Below the pieces are notes generated by a model. It was given only the letters and a program-made list of their open reading frames with translations, searched no databases and was not told the origin of the DNA. A stretch of DNA of 64,000 nucleotides. Source: Ceratobasidium sp. AG-K (taxonomy: Eukaryota; Basidiomycota; Agaricomycetes; Cantharellales; Ceratobasidiaceae). Location: NCBI GenBank assembly GCA_037039685.1, contig JAWNGF010000011.1:496001-560000 (forward strand). The letters run 5' to 3'. Shown here in pieces: positions 19,920 through 31,308 of the stretch (position 1 is the first letter of the stretch; each line of letters starts with the position of its first letter). Both the position numbers and the translations under genes were made by a program.

Positions 19920-20478
19920 ACGACGACGACAGAGTTGGCAACAAAGTTATCGAGAGTGCTGGGCACCAGCAAATACCACAACGGCCAAGATGATCGCGGC
20001 CATGAGCAGGGTGTTTTCTTGAACCGGATTGGTGGGTCGAGTTTGGTGGCGGTGGCCGACGATCATACGGCCGGCGAGAATTGAACCAAGTAGATAAAGC
20101 TGTGTTGCCCTGGGCTACGTCGGTGACAATCATCATTGCGCTGGTACAGATCAAGCGACATACAGACAAATACGATAAGTGATGAAGGTCGGTGACGCAA
20201 TGCTGTCTCTCCACACTGCCTCGTAACCACTGAATAGCCAAAGGCGAATGTTCGGATACTTGCTATAGAGCGGGTATCGTCATGCACTACTCAAAGTGGG
20301 GCACCACCTCGAAAGGTGCTGTGGAGTCTATGCCCCTCTCACCAATCTCAAATTGGGTAGTAGTGATTGGCGCGCTGCCACCAAGATCCGCTCGTTGGCT
20401 ATCCCCAGCGACTATAAGCAACACAGCTGCCCCTCTCCCCTCCAATAATTTCTTCATTCGCCAATAAAACCCATTCAA
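19920..20478 (-). pseudogene. Possible exon remnants of a membrane protein
   Basis: The minus strand carries three coding-like blocks between the two N-C-Y genes. Block 1 (20478-20287) ends FEIGERGIDSTAPFEVVPHFE and a stop. Block 2 (about 20265-20160) reads YPNIRLWLFSGYEAVWRDS then ASPTFITYRICLY. Block 3 (about 20108-19950) reads QLYLLGSILAGRMIVGHRH then a hydrophobic LLMAAIILAVVVFAGAQ and a stop. Blocks 2 and 3 can be joined only with a doubtful donor, and block 1 already ends in a stop. I read this as broken remnants of one or two genes with transmembrane segments. Family unknown. Confidence 0.3.
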
Positions 20479-20506
20479 CGCTCTTGGTTATTTCAGCTCC
20501 AGCCTA

Positions 20507-22579
20507 ATGACTAAGTACCACCTCACTCGCCGAGCACTACGCAAAGCGGTCGACATTTTGGCACCAGTTAGCCGTGTTCTTGCCCCTACTAGTAACAAGC
20601 TTATCACTTCCGGAGGGCGGCGAACTCAGTCTCGCTTCGTACTCGAACTCGTCACAGAGGAAGGTAGAAGAGCTGCACAGGGGTGGTATGAATTCCAGGG
20701 ATCAAACACCCGAATCACGTCGCTCGAGTACAGGAGAGACAAAGAGGGGCGGTTCAAGCACGAATTCATTGTTGCCCGAATGAACGAAACTACTATCTGT
20801 CGATTCGACCGACGCGCTCAGTACGAGCTGCGTGGACATGCGCTAAAATCCGAGGGGACCATAGCGGAGGACAGCGCACATGTTCTTTCCTCTTTTGAAA
20901 CAGAATACAACGACCTCATCGAGCAATCTGAGGTGCTATTGAAGATCAGCTTCCAGGATAAGGAAGACCTAGAGCTCATACTTGCCATCTGCTTTGGAAT
21001 TCAAGCGCATCCACGCGCTCGGTCCTATAGCCTCCTAGAATACAACTGCTACTTCTTCTCTTGGACCATAGTCACTGCAGTTACACGTCGTGCTCTTCAA
21101 TGGGAGGTAATTGGTCAAAGCAGCGAGATCCAAAATGAAGTTGTTGCTCTTCTCAATCACCAAACCCTCTTTCACGTTCCCCGGCCCATAAAGCAATCAA
21201 CGCGTACACGAGTTATAGGCTGGTTTAAGGACCTATTATCGCCTCAACCTGAAGTCGACGACCATGGCCCTGACTCGGAAGTTGGGGATTTCTGGAGAGA
21301 GTCTGCTACTCGCCTGATTCGAGACCCATGGTCTGGGCTCGGGGATTATTTGCGGAGGTCTTTACTACGATCTCAGCTCTCATCTGGACTAGTGGGGGAA
21401 ATAGCGCAACTCTTGGGATCCATTTGCGCTAACGAGGTCGCTCTGCTGGTAGCACCTCTCGTCAAGGCGTCCTGTGATCCTCGGAGCCGGCGTTCTTTCC
21501 CGCTCCAGCTACCCGATCCAATACAGTAAGCTGCTCGCCATTGCCTCTACCATGCACTCATGTTCGCCACAGATCCTCGCCCTCCACAAACGAAACCTTG
21601 CACGACATACCCGTGGGCAGGACTCTCATTGAACATATATGTTCAGAGGCTACCAGAACCTTTCTATCCGAGCGCAATAAGCGTGAAATCAATGGCAGAT
21701 ACGGATACAGCCACAGATACGGTGACTTACGTCGCTCCGTGAATGATTCCTGGGATGCTGCATGGGGTGCTGTCAGACAGGGCTACATTGATAGGTATCA
21801 AGACTCCAAGTCACAGCAACTGTTATTGTCACAGGAAATGGTCTCCTCCGATGCATACCCGTAAGTGTTTAATCCGCTGACCAGTGTCCTAGCTAACAAC
21901 GAGAACGATATCATACTCATTGGACTCTGTGAATGTGGGTTGGGGGGATCAACTGCTTTGCAAACGCCGATATAGCACTGATGATGGCAATATATATCAA
22001 GGCCAGCTTTTGCATCTGCTTGCGGGCGACCTAAAAGCCAAGCGAGTCTGGCAGGAGACCTGGAATAGGCACTATATTAGTGGAGAGGAGTCTGGTGTAT
22101 TCATGAGGATAGCCGGCCGAATCTCAGAGATCCTTATAAAACATCTCGCGGACACAAACCCCGAGAGGTTGACGTACGGGGATGGTGCTAAGGTACGCAT
22201 ACATGCATTTCTCTACCTTGTTCCCTTCCCAGCGTACTACAATTAGTTAATCACGTTGAATCCGCTAACAAATCATCTCTGATAGCGTGCATGGCTAGCT
22301 CGAAGAGTCCTTAGAGGTGTAGCAAACCTGTCTGCGGATCCTCCTCTGCAAGAGTACATTCGAGACCGCATGAATATCCATTTTGACAGGGTAGACCGAT
22401 ATGGGTTTGGAACTTTCAGCGAGCTCCTCACGGCGGCCGAACGTGCCATGTGCGATGTATGGGTGGCTACTCTAAACGCACTGGACGACCACATCCTAAT
22501 CCCGACAACGGACACTCCCACGTGCCCGGGGTCTGAGCGTGAATCCATGCCTGGTGGCTGGGACGTCTCGTTTCACTGA
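20507..22579 (+). CDS. Unknown protein, N-C-Y family, copy B
   Basis: Four exons: 20507-21525, 21573-21860, 21893-22192 and 22286-22579. It is colinear with copy A along its whole length: MTKYHLTRRALRKAV, ITSLEYRRDKEGRFKHEFIV, DRRAQYELRGHALK, ICFGIQAHPRARSY and LLEYNCYFFSWTIV are shared. The third exon has VWQETWNRHYISGEES, matching IWQETWDKYYL in copy A. Copy B has an extra intron at 21526-21572 where copy A reads through, so an intron was gained or lost after duplication. All phases check. No signal peptide is seen. The function is unknown; a papain-like fold is only a guess from the YxLLxYNCYFF motif. Confidence 0.7.
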
Positions 22580-23801
22580 TCATGCCCAAATGGGCCGAGG
22601 TGAGCCTACTGCAGCCATGAAACCCTCATTGATACTCAATAGCGCCCAATAGCACTCGGCCGTCCCTAAGATAATGACTGGGACGCATACACCTGCTCCT
22701 CCACGCTGATAATCTAAACCTCATTGTAAATCCATTTGATTTAATCTGATAAATTATAACACGACAACAACACGGCTACCTTCGTACATGCATAATGGGT
22801 TTATAAATGTGTTATATCCATACCATCAAATCAGTACTCTTGATCCACATATTTGTGTGATTAAACATAGGAGAATCGGCGAGCTTAAAGCTCCTCTTAA
22901 TGCCATCGTGAGGAGGTTGACCATCCCAGCGAAGTTCCTGGACTCAGTCGGTACGAGGTGGAGTCGAATACCGTTAAAATAGAACCTTAGAAATGCTAGC
23001 TAGCGTTCATTGGTACACCGACTGCTTTACATCAATGGCCCAGGCGTATACACCGATTGTTACGGCTAGACGATCCGGCACAAACGCCTCAAATCAAGTT
23101 TATCCAACAAATAACAAATACAAGTGATTTACGAACCTGCACATCAAACAAGTTCTCGATCACGAACAAGTCCTAGAACCACATAGGACAAGCCAACAGA
23201 CAAATCTGTGATATTCCGGGCCTCGGAAAATGTACAAGCGAAGCTCGGCGCGTTCTTGCAGGTCGTCGCCAGTCACTTCGGCGATCTGGTGCACGCGACA
23301 TCTATCAATATAATATCCAGCATCTCGTCGCACCGTCATTCCAAACGTGGTTTCACATGTAGCTATCAAAACGTCCACATGCACACTCGCATCTCTCGCA
23401 AAGAACCAATTTCGCACCGCAGCGGCCAGAAGCACCGCCACCCGGCCCATTCGGTAGAAGCACAATCCAGACATTCCGAGCAGAAAAAGGAACTAGCACT
23501 CGCGTGGGATGTTGGATACCAAAAACACGAAAAAATATTCAATGCTACAACTACAGCGTTCGAAAAAAAGGGCTTCCAGTGTCCGAGGGGCATAGAGAGT
23601 AGCGAGTGAAATAAACGAGTGAGATAGCGAGCGTGGGCCCCATAGTGGAACGACAAAAAAGGTATGGACACGAAGAAAGGACTAGCGCACAGGCTCGGCG
23701 GTGCGAGGAGGTATGAAGAACCAAAGAAAAATAGCAACTGGGGTGGGTAGAGGTTAGCGTTGACCCGATATAGAAAACAATAGACTCACAAAAGATACAG
23801 A
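22580..23801. other. Intergenic region, about 1.2 kb
   Basis: AT-rich. Short open frames on both strands have no domain motif. The part near 23550-23800 should be the 3' untranslated region of the minus-strand gene that ends at 23802. Confidence 0.5.
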
Positions 23802-24596
23802 TCATCGTACCAACGCCGCCTTGAACAGCTCCACAGGAGGCAAGCTCTTCCGATCCCGGCCTTCGACCTGGGCCTGTCGGTCCTTTTGGTCGAGCGCCCG
23901 GACGAGGTTGTTGAGGGCCGACATGTCACGTTTTCGGGCCTCCTCCATTTCACGCTTCCGGGCTTTGCTGGACGCACTCGATCCTGTCGAGGCGGACGGA
24001 GCATGTGTAAATGGAGCGCGGGGGTTGCCCATGTTCAAGAACGAATCAGAACCTGATCTTGTGTGATGGGGCGTGGGATCTGCGAATGGATCCGAGGGAG
24101 GGGCGGCGTGTGCATCTGAGAATGGGTCTGCGGATTTTTCGTAGTTGGTTCCAAGTTTGCGCAGGACGTCGGTAGCCGGAGGAGCACTGCCATACTCTTC
24201 CGAGCCGGCGCGGCCATGACCGTGGCCTCTTCTGCGAGCACGTTTGCGGTACCAGAGGAAGAGGCAGAAAGCTAATAGGGCAGCTACTGCGACGAGTGAA
24301 AGGATAATGGCGGCGATGGGAAGAGTGGTTTTCTTCGATTGGTTAGAGGGGGCAGCTGCGGATTCGGTAGGTGTAGAGGCTGAGGTGGGGGTGGCCGAGG
24401 TTACGACGACGACAGATTTGGCATTGCTGGGGACAGCGCCGGCGGCTGTAGTGTCGAACACGAGCTGGGTAGGTAACGCCGTCGTAGCCACGTCCGATGC
24501 AGTCCCAACATCATTTCCCTGGTAGAAGCTAAACGATGTGGGAGCGGGCGCGGGGACGGCGAGAGTAAAGGTGGGCGGTACAACGAGTGTCGTCAT
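23802..24596 (-). CDS. Single-pass membrane protein with Ser/Thr/Ala-rich ectodomain
   Basis: One uninterrupted exon of 264 residues from ATG 24596 to the stop at 23802. Residues 1-90 are rich in Thr, Ser, Pro and Ala and could be O-glycosylated. Residues about 92-115 form one transmembrane helix (PIAAIILSLVAVAALLAF then CLFLWY), followed by the basic stop-transfer KRARRR. The cytosolic part has D-P-F motifs (SADPFSDAH, SDPFADPT), which suit endocytic adaptor binding, and a charged coiled-coil-like segment (KARKREMEEARKRD). No clear cleaved signal peptide is seen. The layout is like fungal wall-stress sensors or SKG6/AXL2-type proteins, but no specific family can be named. Confidence 0.75.
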   Translation of the reverse strand: MTTLVVPPTFTLAVPAPAPTSFSFYQGNDVGTASDVATTALPTQLVFDTTAAGAVPSNAKSVVVVTSATPTSASTPTESAAAPSNQSKKTTLPIAAIILSLVAVAALLAFCLFLWYRKRARRRGHGHGRAGSEEYGSAPPATDVLRKLGTNYEKSADPFSDAHAAPPSDPFADPTPHHTRSGSDSFLNMGNPRAPFTHAPSASTGSSASSKARKREMEEARKRDMSALNNLVRALDQKDRQAQVEGRDRKSLPPVELFKAALVR

Positions 24597-25358
24597 TGCG
24601 AAAGAGGAATTCAGAGTAATGCTACAGCCCCAGGCCGCAGATATTGCATTGCACGCTCCAGTCGGCGACTATGAGGGTACAGAGGAGAGACGTAGTGAGG
24701 CGCTTCGTGTTTGTCAGTAGCAACCGCAACAGGGTCTCAGGGTCTGCCTTCTTCGGGTATCCCCCATTTGGATTCCGACCTACGGGTAACAAGCATAAGA
24801 TCCAAGCCGTCGACGCGACTACATCCGCTTGATTAAAACTGTTGCTGCAACAGCCATGTGTGTTGGGTGGCTCATAAAACGCCTTGTGTGCTGGCGACGG
24901 TGGGACTTGGGCCGCAACGATTCCGACTGCGCTGCTGCCAGCGCCAAGATTCGAAATCTCTGCGCAGCGCCAGTGTCATTTCGCCCACAGCCTATATATT
25001 ATCTCTTGTTCAATTACTGTCCCTTATCTTTCATTTCGTCCATTGAGTTGTCAACACTCATTCGGCGGCTCAGGAACTGCTCAGTTCGGCCGACACAGGA
25101 AGGCCGTGCGGCGCTTAAAGTGCAAGGCCCGAGGTCGGACATTCTCAAAGGATGCCGGTACACTGAAACTCGCTCGGCTGAGATATCTTCAACGAATAAT
25201 AGGTATTATCTTTAATAGCTCAAGGCGCAAATCAGACACGTCGTGGGTTGGATTACAATTACAATGGTTTGCGTGGGTAATGTCAAATACTATATGGAGG
25301 ATATCTTGACGCGTATCCCGAGTTACCGAGTAACCGCGCGCATGATCTCGTAAATGCC
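24597..25358. other. Intergenic region
   Basis: Holds the promoter of the minus-strand membrane protein gene on its left and the 3' region of the hydrolase gene on its right. No other gene was seen. Confidence 0.5.
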
Positions 25359-26570
25359 TCAGACAAATGCTTCTCTCAAAGCTTGAACTTGTTCTTGCCG
25401 GCCCGCGCGAGCTTCTTCGCAGACCTAGAACAATCAAATAACACTGGGTTCACGCTAATAATATTGAAATATTCGCTTACCCTCTCGGCAACGAAGCCTG
25501 GGTGTGTAAGGCCTACAAACCGCGTCAGCCAATATCTAAAAACACAGCAAGTAACCAACCTTTGAGTATCCTCAAAGTCACTGGAACCCCATGCTCTCTC
25601 AACAAATCCGCATACGCCTCTCCCGCGCTCCTCATAATATCCAACTCTGAAACCCCAATCCACGCGGGCGCCATACCCTCAAACGCCCTCTTGTCACGCT
25701 GAAGCAGCGGCGACGCCTCGGGATTCGTCCGGTCCTCGACGTTGGGGAGGTACAAGTCCCGGAGCCAGAATAGATCTGGAACAGACAAGCTAAAGTTGTG
25801 TTCGTTTTCGATCATGGACGGTCGCCAGTGGGTTCGGTCAGAGGTAAAGGATTGTTCGAGTACAGGTATGATTAGGATTTGGAGGACGAGTGGGATTTTG
25901 GGGGTTGCGAGTGCGGCGCGTTGGGCTAGGACGGCGGCGAGGTTTCCACCACTATGGAGCCCTTGGAATTAGGGATATAGTATATTGTTGGTCGGGATGG
26001 GTGGACTTACGCCGAGGTGCCCATCACCGCAATTCGATTAGGGTCAATCCGAAGTTGTTGCTTTCCCTGGGTATGTACCCAAACCAAAGCGTTCCAGCAA
26101 TCTTCCAGACCAGCAGGGAATGGATGTTCAGGCGCCAACCGATATTCGACGGACACAACCACGCATTCAAGGTCTAAACTTGGAGTTCAATATCTATAAT
26201 TAGAAAGTGAAATCTGAAACCTACCAACGCAAATCCGACTCATCAATCCATCTTCTTCACTCGCATGACCAAATACGAATCCGCCCCAATGCGCAAAGAG
26301 TAGCGCTGGCCAGCCTCGGGTAGGCGGGTCTCCTGGGGGTGTCATGACTTGTACCGAGTACGTTCCTAGGTCGATGGTGCGCTGGGAGCCGACTGGAACG
26401 GGGTTGTTCATGCCCGTTATGGCCGAAGGAGCTGGGGGTGGTCTGAGCGCGGGAGACCATTCAAGTCCAGCGAGCGCAGTAGGTTTAGCTCCTATCGAGA
26501 GGATGAAGTCGCGGTAGTCTGGTGCGAGACGGTCGAGGACGTCCTGGGGTACATTTGTAGTTTCAGGCAT
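25359..26570 (-). CDS. Alpha/beta hydrolase fold esterase (HSL-like)
   Basis: Five exons (26570-26225, 26173-26011, 25951-25560, 25512-25481, 25424-25359) sum to 999 nt, 332 residues, with all phases consistent. The oxyanion motif region reads [13 protein letters not shown], where most of this family have HGGG. Then come [20 protein letters not shown] and the nucleophile elbow GTSAGGN (Ser, split by an intron). A probable catalytic Asp sits in [12 protein letters not shown] and the His in GLTHPGF. These are hallmarks of hormone-sensitive-lipase-type carboxylesterases, which hydrolyse short-chain esters. No signal peptide, so it is probably cytosolic. The last exon gives [20 protein letters not shown]. 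Confidence 0.88.
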
Positions 26571-27348
26571 GATTCAGAAAGCTGGATAGTTAATGGTTTG
26601 AGTTGGGAGGTCATGCGTCCCTTTTAACCCCGAGATGCGTTGTGGAAAGCACATGTTAGAAAGCACAATGCTGAAGGTATTCCGCGCGTCTAGGAGTCAT
26701 GTATCCGTGAGTCGGTCGTGGGAATCTGGGCGCGCGTATTTGGCCAATCAGGTTGATGCGTTAATGCTGATGTAATGACCCCGTTCTTACCCGCGCGGGT
26801 GCGTGTAGCGGCTCTCACTGTCATTCAGCTTGTTTGAGCGGGTTTACAATACTTTTCACGACTAGAAGGCTCTGTTGAAGGGGAATCGAATATTTGAGCA
26901 TTAGATGGCGTCGTGAGGATAAGGATCTGAGGAGCTGGTGCACGCATTATTGAGACTTTTGTGCAGCTCGCTCCTGCACACGTTTTTCCCAAGTGAACCA
27001 GGATTTGGGGTCAAGGATCCCTAAGTAGAAGGTTGATTGGAATGGTCCCTTGGGGTATTACTGACGGGAAGAACCAAGCACTGCATTCCACCGCTCAACG
27101 ATTTGGACGTGGTTAGATTAGTTTCTAAACCCCACAATTGGGCATTCTGCTGGGATGTACTTGGAGACGTGGGATTTTGGCCTTGGATGTGACGCATATA
27201 GTCGGAGGTTGAGTTGATCGCAGATTTAAAATTGATGATTTTTCGTATACCCTGTGCCAAATATGGTGCTGGGGGTGCCAGTTTGGAGTAGCATTAGGAC
27301 AGGTAATGATAGGGAATTACAAAGTTGCACAAGATAAGGACCTATCCA
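26571..27348. other. Intergenic region
   Basis: Contains the hydrolase promoter on its left. No gene is recognised in the rest. Confidence 0.5.
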
Positions 27349-27383
27349 TGAGGCCGTGGATATTTTTCCGCCACCAGACCTCA

Positions 27384-28980
27384 TGGACCAAACTATAGCA
27401 ACTGGTGCGCCCAGCTCCCCCGGACTTAGACTATTCTGTACTCCGGAGCTCGCGTCCTTACTCTCTGGACACCTACGGCACGCAGAATTCGCTCGACTTG
27501 CTCAAACCTGTCGTGGAGCTTTTTACAGTGTTTGTCCCACGATTTGGCAACATGTGGACGGCGCAGGGAATCTATTAGGCCTGGTCAAATCAGCATCCCT
27601 TTACTATGTAGTCAATAAGATGAGCCTATCAGATATTCTTCTCGGTGCAAAGAGTCAATGTGGTCAATTGAAGAAAGGGGTATGTTTTGATTAGTGAGAG
27701 TGGTTGAGAGTATATACTAATCATCTATTATGTGCTTTCTTAATGGCGCTTAGTGGAGAATCCAATTCTAATCAGTTCGAGCGGTTCAACTATTATGCCC
27801 CTTTTGTACAGTCCTTGAAGATATACCCTCAGGACAATTTTTTTTTTAGCGTCTCGGGCTGGCAGCTGCTGATGACATATGCCCACAACCGGCCACTTCT
27901 TCCCAACCTGAGGAAGCTATCCATCGCCGCCGTGGACATTTGTGTAGGGCTTGTCCAACGTCCCTCTAGGATTAAGCTCCTGGGCAAGCAGAACCTTACC
28001 GATGTCTCGTGGTGCATCGATAGCTACGCCTGACCTGATTGGGATTGGCCATTTACCCAGTCCTCCACTTGCGAAATCTTGGATCACCTAGTGGACTCGT
28101 CTCCGAATATTCAACAGCTATGCCTGGGCCCACGTGGTCCCAAAGAAAATGATGATTACCAATATTGGATCTCAGGCGAGTCTCCGCCCCCTGAGCTGTG
28201 GCATCAGGACTTCAAGAGCTGCCGCGCCTTCGTCGCATGTCCATTACTCACGGGTGGATTTCCCGCTCGTCCATGGTCACGTTGGGTAATCTCCCAGCAC
28301 TGGAAAGCCCCGAATTATACGTCGATGACCTCGGCTGTCACATGTATGCCCGACAGCTCAACGAAGAGTGTTCTCCCGCCTCATTTCCCGCTCTCCGTCA
28401 TTTATCCCTTCGGCATACCCCCCCTTATGATCACAATGATATTTTTGAGTTTCGGCGCCTTTTTGAACGTATTACCGAACTCGAGGTTCATCTCCTGGAT
28501 GAAGATTGTGATGATATATGGATAGCGGATGAAGAAGAACCGGTCGAGTGGAGCATAGTTCCTTCGCTCTCCACCGCTCCGCGTCTAGGGATCCTGCTGA
28601 TCACGCATTCGAGCAAAGAAACTCCGAATACGCCCTTGGGGGATCAGGGATCTTTGGATGCGATGGCGCGACTCCCTTTACAGAAAATTGACATAGCTGG
28701 GCTATCTCTCGGCAAAGCTCCATTCGCAGTTGATTTGGGTGTCATCTGGTCTACTGTCAACGAGCTCATCCTACCGCGCCAGACCGCCTCGTTACGGGAG
28801 CTTGCATACTTTGCGGCCATGCCTCTTTTGATGCGTCTAGTGGTTGCGCTCGATCTTACAACTGCATTCACTCCAGCAAATATCCCTGCCACTAATTACG
28901 CCCGTTTGACAACCCTATAGAGCGCTCGAGGCGGAAAGCTAAAGTCAGCACAAGAGATAATTGAGCACCATGTGAGGTAG
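27384..28980 (+). pseudogene. F-box/LRR-like gene, decayed copy 1
   Basis: The N-terminus (LFCTPELASLLSGHLRHAEF then ARLAQTCRGAF and IWQHVDG) is an F-box-like fold. After an intron come leucine-rich segments such as FVQSLKIYPQDN, LLPNLRKLSIAAVD and SSPNIQQLCLG. An in-frame TGA lies at 28031-28033. A one-base frame change near 28205 shifts to GLQELPRLRRMSI...LPALES. An in-frame TAG at 28918-28920 is followed by sequence still alignable to the neighbouring copy. Three lesions make a single functional product unlikely. Family members usually act as SCF ubiquitin-ligase substrate adaptors. Confidence 0.7.
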
Positions 28981-29539
28981 GTGACTATTCACTCTTGCAG
29001 ATTACGTTGGTGACGAACCTTTGTTACTATTGAATTTTGCGTTTACTCTGGCCTCGCCTTTGCAAGGTGGAATGGGCAGACCACTACTGAGCTGACCCCG
29101 TTGTAGCTTCGATTCTCCGTCAAATTCTCGCACAGAAAGTTACAATCGCTTGCGCTGTTGCGAGACTAAATCAAATGTTGATGCGTTACTCGGCGTGTGG
29201 GAGGATAGCGGCCATCAAAGAGGGTGAAAGCGTGAATAGAAGAACTTCCCCGTGCTGGAGACCTGTCACTCCTATTCGAAGTAGTGCCGACATGTCTTAA
29301 TCACCTCTATCTTCAGTTTCATGATGGAACTGGTAAACTTTCGTATCCCGTGACGAAATAGGGAGTCATTGGGCGGAGAAACACAATGGGGCAATTAGTC
29401 ATGAACTTGCCAATAAGTTCGACCAGTTCAGGCCTGGAGCCAATCCATTGATCCGTCGAACATGTTCTTTGCGTCGAAGGTTGAGCCCTTTCACTCTCCG
29501 TTGACCAGACTCTCTATATACGACGCATATAATCGCCTT
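28981..29539. other. Degraded region between F-box copies
   Basis: Probably contains the decayed 3' end of copy 1 and the decayed 5' end of copy 2. No continuous coding signal. Confidence 0.4.
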
Positions 29540-31039
29540 TCTTATGTCTTCCGACTCATTCGTAGAGACTCTGAAGGTCTATCCGAAGAACCGACATTAC
29601 TACCAAGTATCCGGCTGGCCAGTGTTGTTTGATACCTCAACAGTCGAACCCTCCTTCCCAACTCGAGAAATCTGTCTATTGCGGCAACTAATGATTGCGT
29701 TATGTTGTCGGATATTCCGAAGTGGATAAGAATATTTGCCGGTCCGTCTCTCGTGGATCTATCATAGTGCATTGAAAACTATTATTGGCCCGATGAGATC
29801 TGGGCACTTACACACACGGCCATCACTAAGATCATGGGACACGTTATCACACTATCCCCAAACATCCAACAAATCACGCTCGCACCCCATCATCCTCGCG
29901 ATCCTCTCGGTCATGACCGTCTATTTTTTGAGCATTATCAACCACCCAAAGTCTAGTACGAATATTTTCAAGACCTTCTCTCAATTCGCCATCTATCAAT
30001 CACTAGGGGGTGGTTATCTCGTTTGTCCAGTGTTGGACTTAGCAAACTTCCGAATTTGGAGAGCCTCGAGTTATATGTAGATGGGTTTAGCCGCTTTGCC
30101 GTCGATCATGACACTGACTCGGACCTACATAACGATCCCTTCCCCTCCGCTGCCTTACCATCAGTCGCACGGAAGACGAGATTTACTTGGGGGCCCATAA
30201 TCTTTTCCCCTAGCTCGAAAAACTCAAGTTCTCTCCCAAGAAAGTCGACGCCGATGGCAAATGGGAACCATGCTCGCCTGCCGAGCTAGTGAAACCTAGC
30301 ATATTCCCCTTGCTTACCAACACCCCACGTCTAAAAAGCTTATGCGTTGGTTTTGAACGTGAAAGGCCCACTCCAGTGATTGGAAACTTGGAATGCTTGA
30401 ACGCATGATGCAGCTCCCTCTGGAGAGGATTGACATACCTGGAATACCCTTGGGAAAGAGTCCGTTCGAGGTGTACCTTGATGTCATCTGGTCAAACGTC
30501 ACTGAACTCACCCTACCTCGTAAGTCTACTTCGTTGCAAGAGCTAGCATACTTCGCAGTCATGCCAGCCCTGGTACGCCTAGTAGTCTAGCTCAAACTAA
30601 CGAATATCGTTGCACCAACAAATATTCTGGCCACCAGTCATTCCCCAATGTCCACTCTTGAAGGTGCTCTCGGTGGAAGACTCGCGCAAACGTCGGAAGG
30701 GATCCAACACCAGGCTCGGTAAGCGGGTATTCTCATGTATTCAGCATATATCTGAGTCCTTGACGTACATGTGACGCAGCATCCTGAATTCCCTGTGGCC
30801 CAACCTCCGAGGTGTGGACTCGGGGGGATTCTGGAAGAGGGTCGATTTGACCACAGCCTTGATCCTTAACCGGCTTCTCGCAGACTGCATCGTAGACCCT
30901 GCTGCTCTGGCAAGTAACGGTCACGAATCAGGCCCTAGTTCGCCGGCTCTCCACGATAGACTGCGCCGGAATAGGAGACAGACCTAATAATGATTCCGAT
31001 GATTCCGATGAAGGGAGCGAAATCGGAGACCATGAATAA
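29540..31039 (+). pseudogene. F-box/LRR-like gene, decayed copy 2
   Basis: Fragments in different frames match copy 1: SFVETLKVYPKNRHYYQVSG (29544), LSKLPNLESLELYVDG (30023) and LPLERIDIPGIPLGKSPFEV then VIWSNVTELTLPRKS (30393 on). After an intron near 30720-30780 there is a final exon (LNSLWPNLRGVDSGGFWKRV, then an acidic DSDDSDEGSEIGDHE tail) ending at TAA 31037-31039. Copy 2 therefore keeps a 3' end that copy 1 has lost, but its 5' half is shattered by stops and frame changes. No intact product is expected. Confidence 0.65.
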
Positions 31040-31308
31040 ACCTTGTAGCTACCTGACCTGGCAAATTCTATCAGATACACTAAATTTTGTATTTTATAAA
31101 TAGTGACAGGGTTAGTAATAATCTAGCGAGATTCAACGCTGGGGGATCGGTATATTGTGGCCAAAAGTGACATGGTAGAAGGGCTTGAGGCGTTACGTCA
31201 CTCGGCCGCCTATTTGTTACCATCGCTCACCAACACCCAAACCTCAGGCCCAGTTTAACCCAGTTGTCTCAACAGCTCTGTTAAAAAAGTCAAATCCTAG
31301 TTCCGCCA

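Noticed and set aside
19840..20030. Similarity to the membrane-protein gene at 23802-24596 (shared ACGACGACGACAG stretch)
   Set aside because: The order of matching pieces differs and the match is short and repetitive, so homology is not supported.
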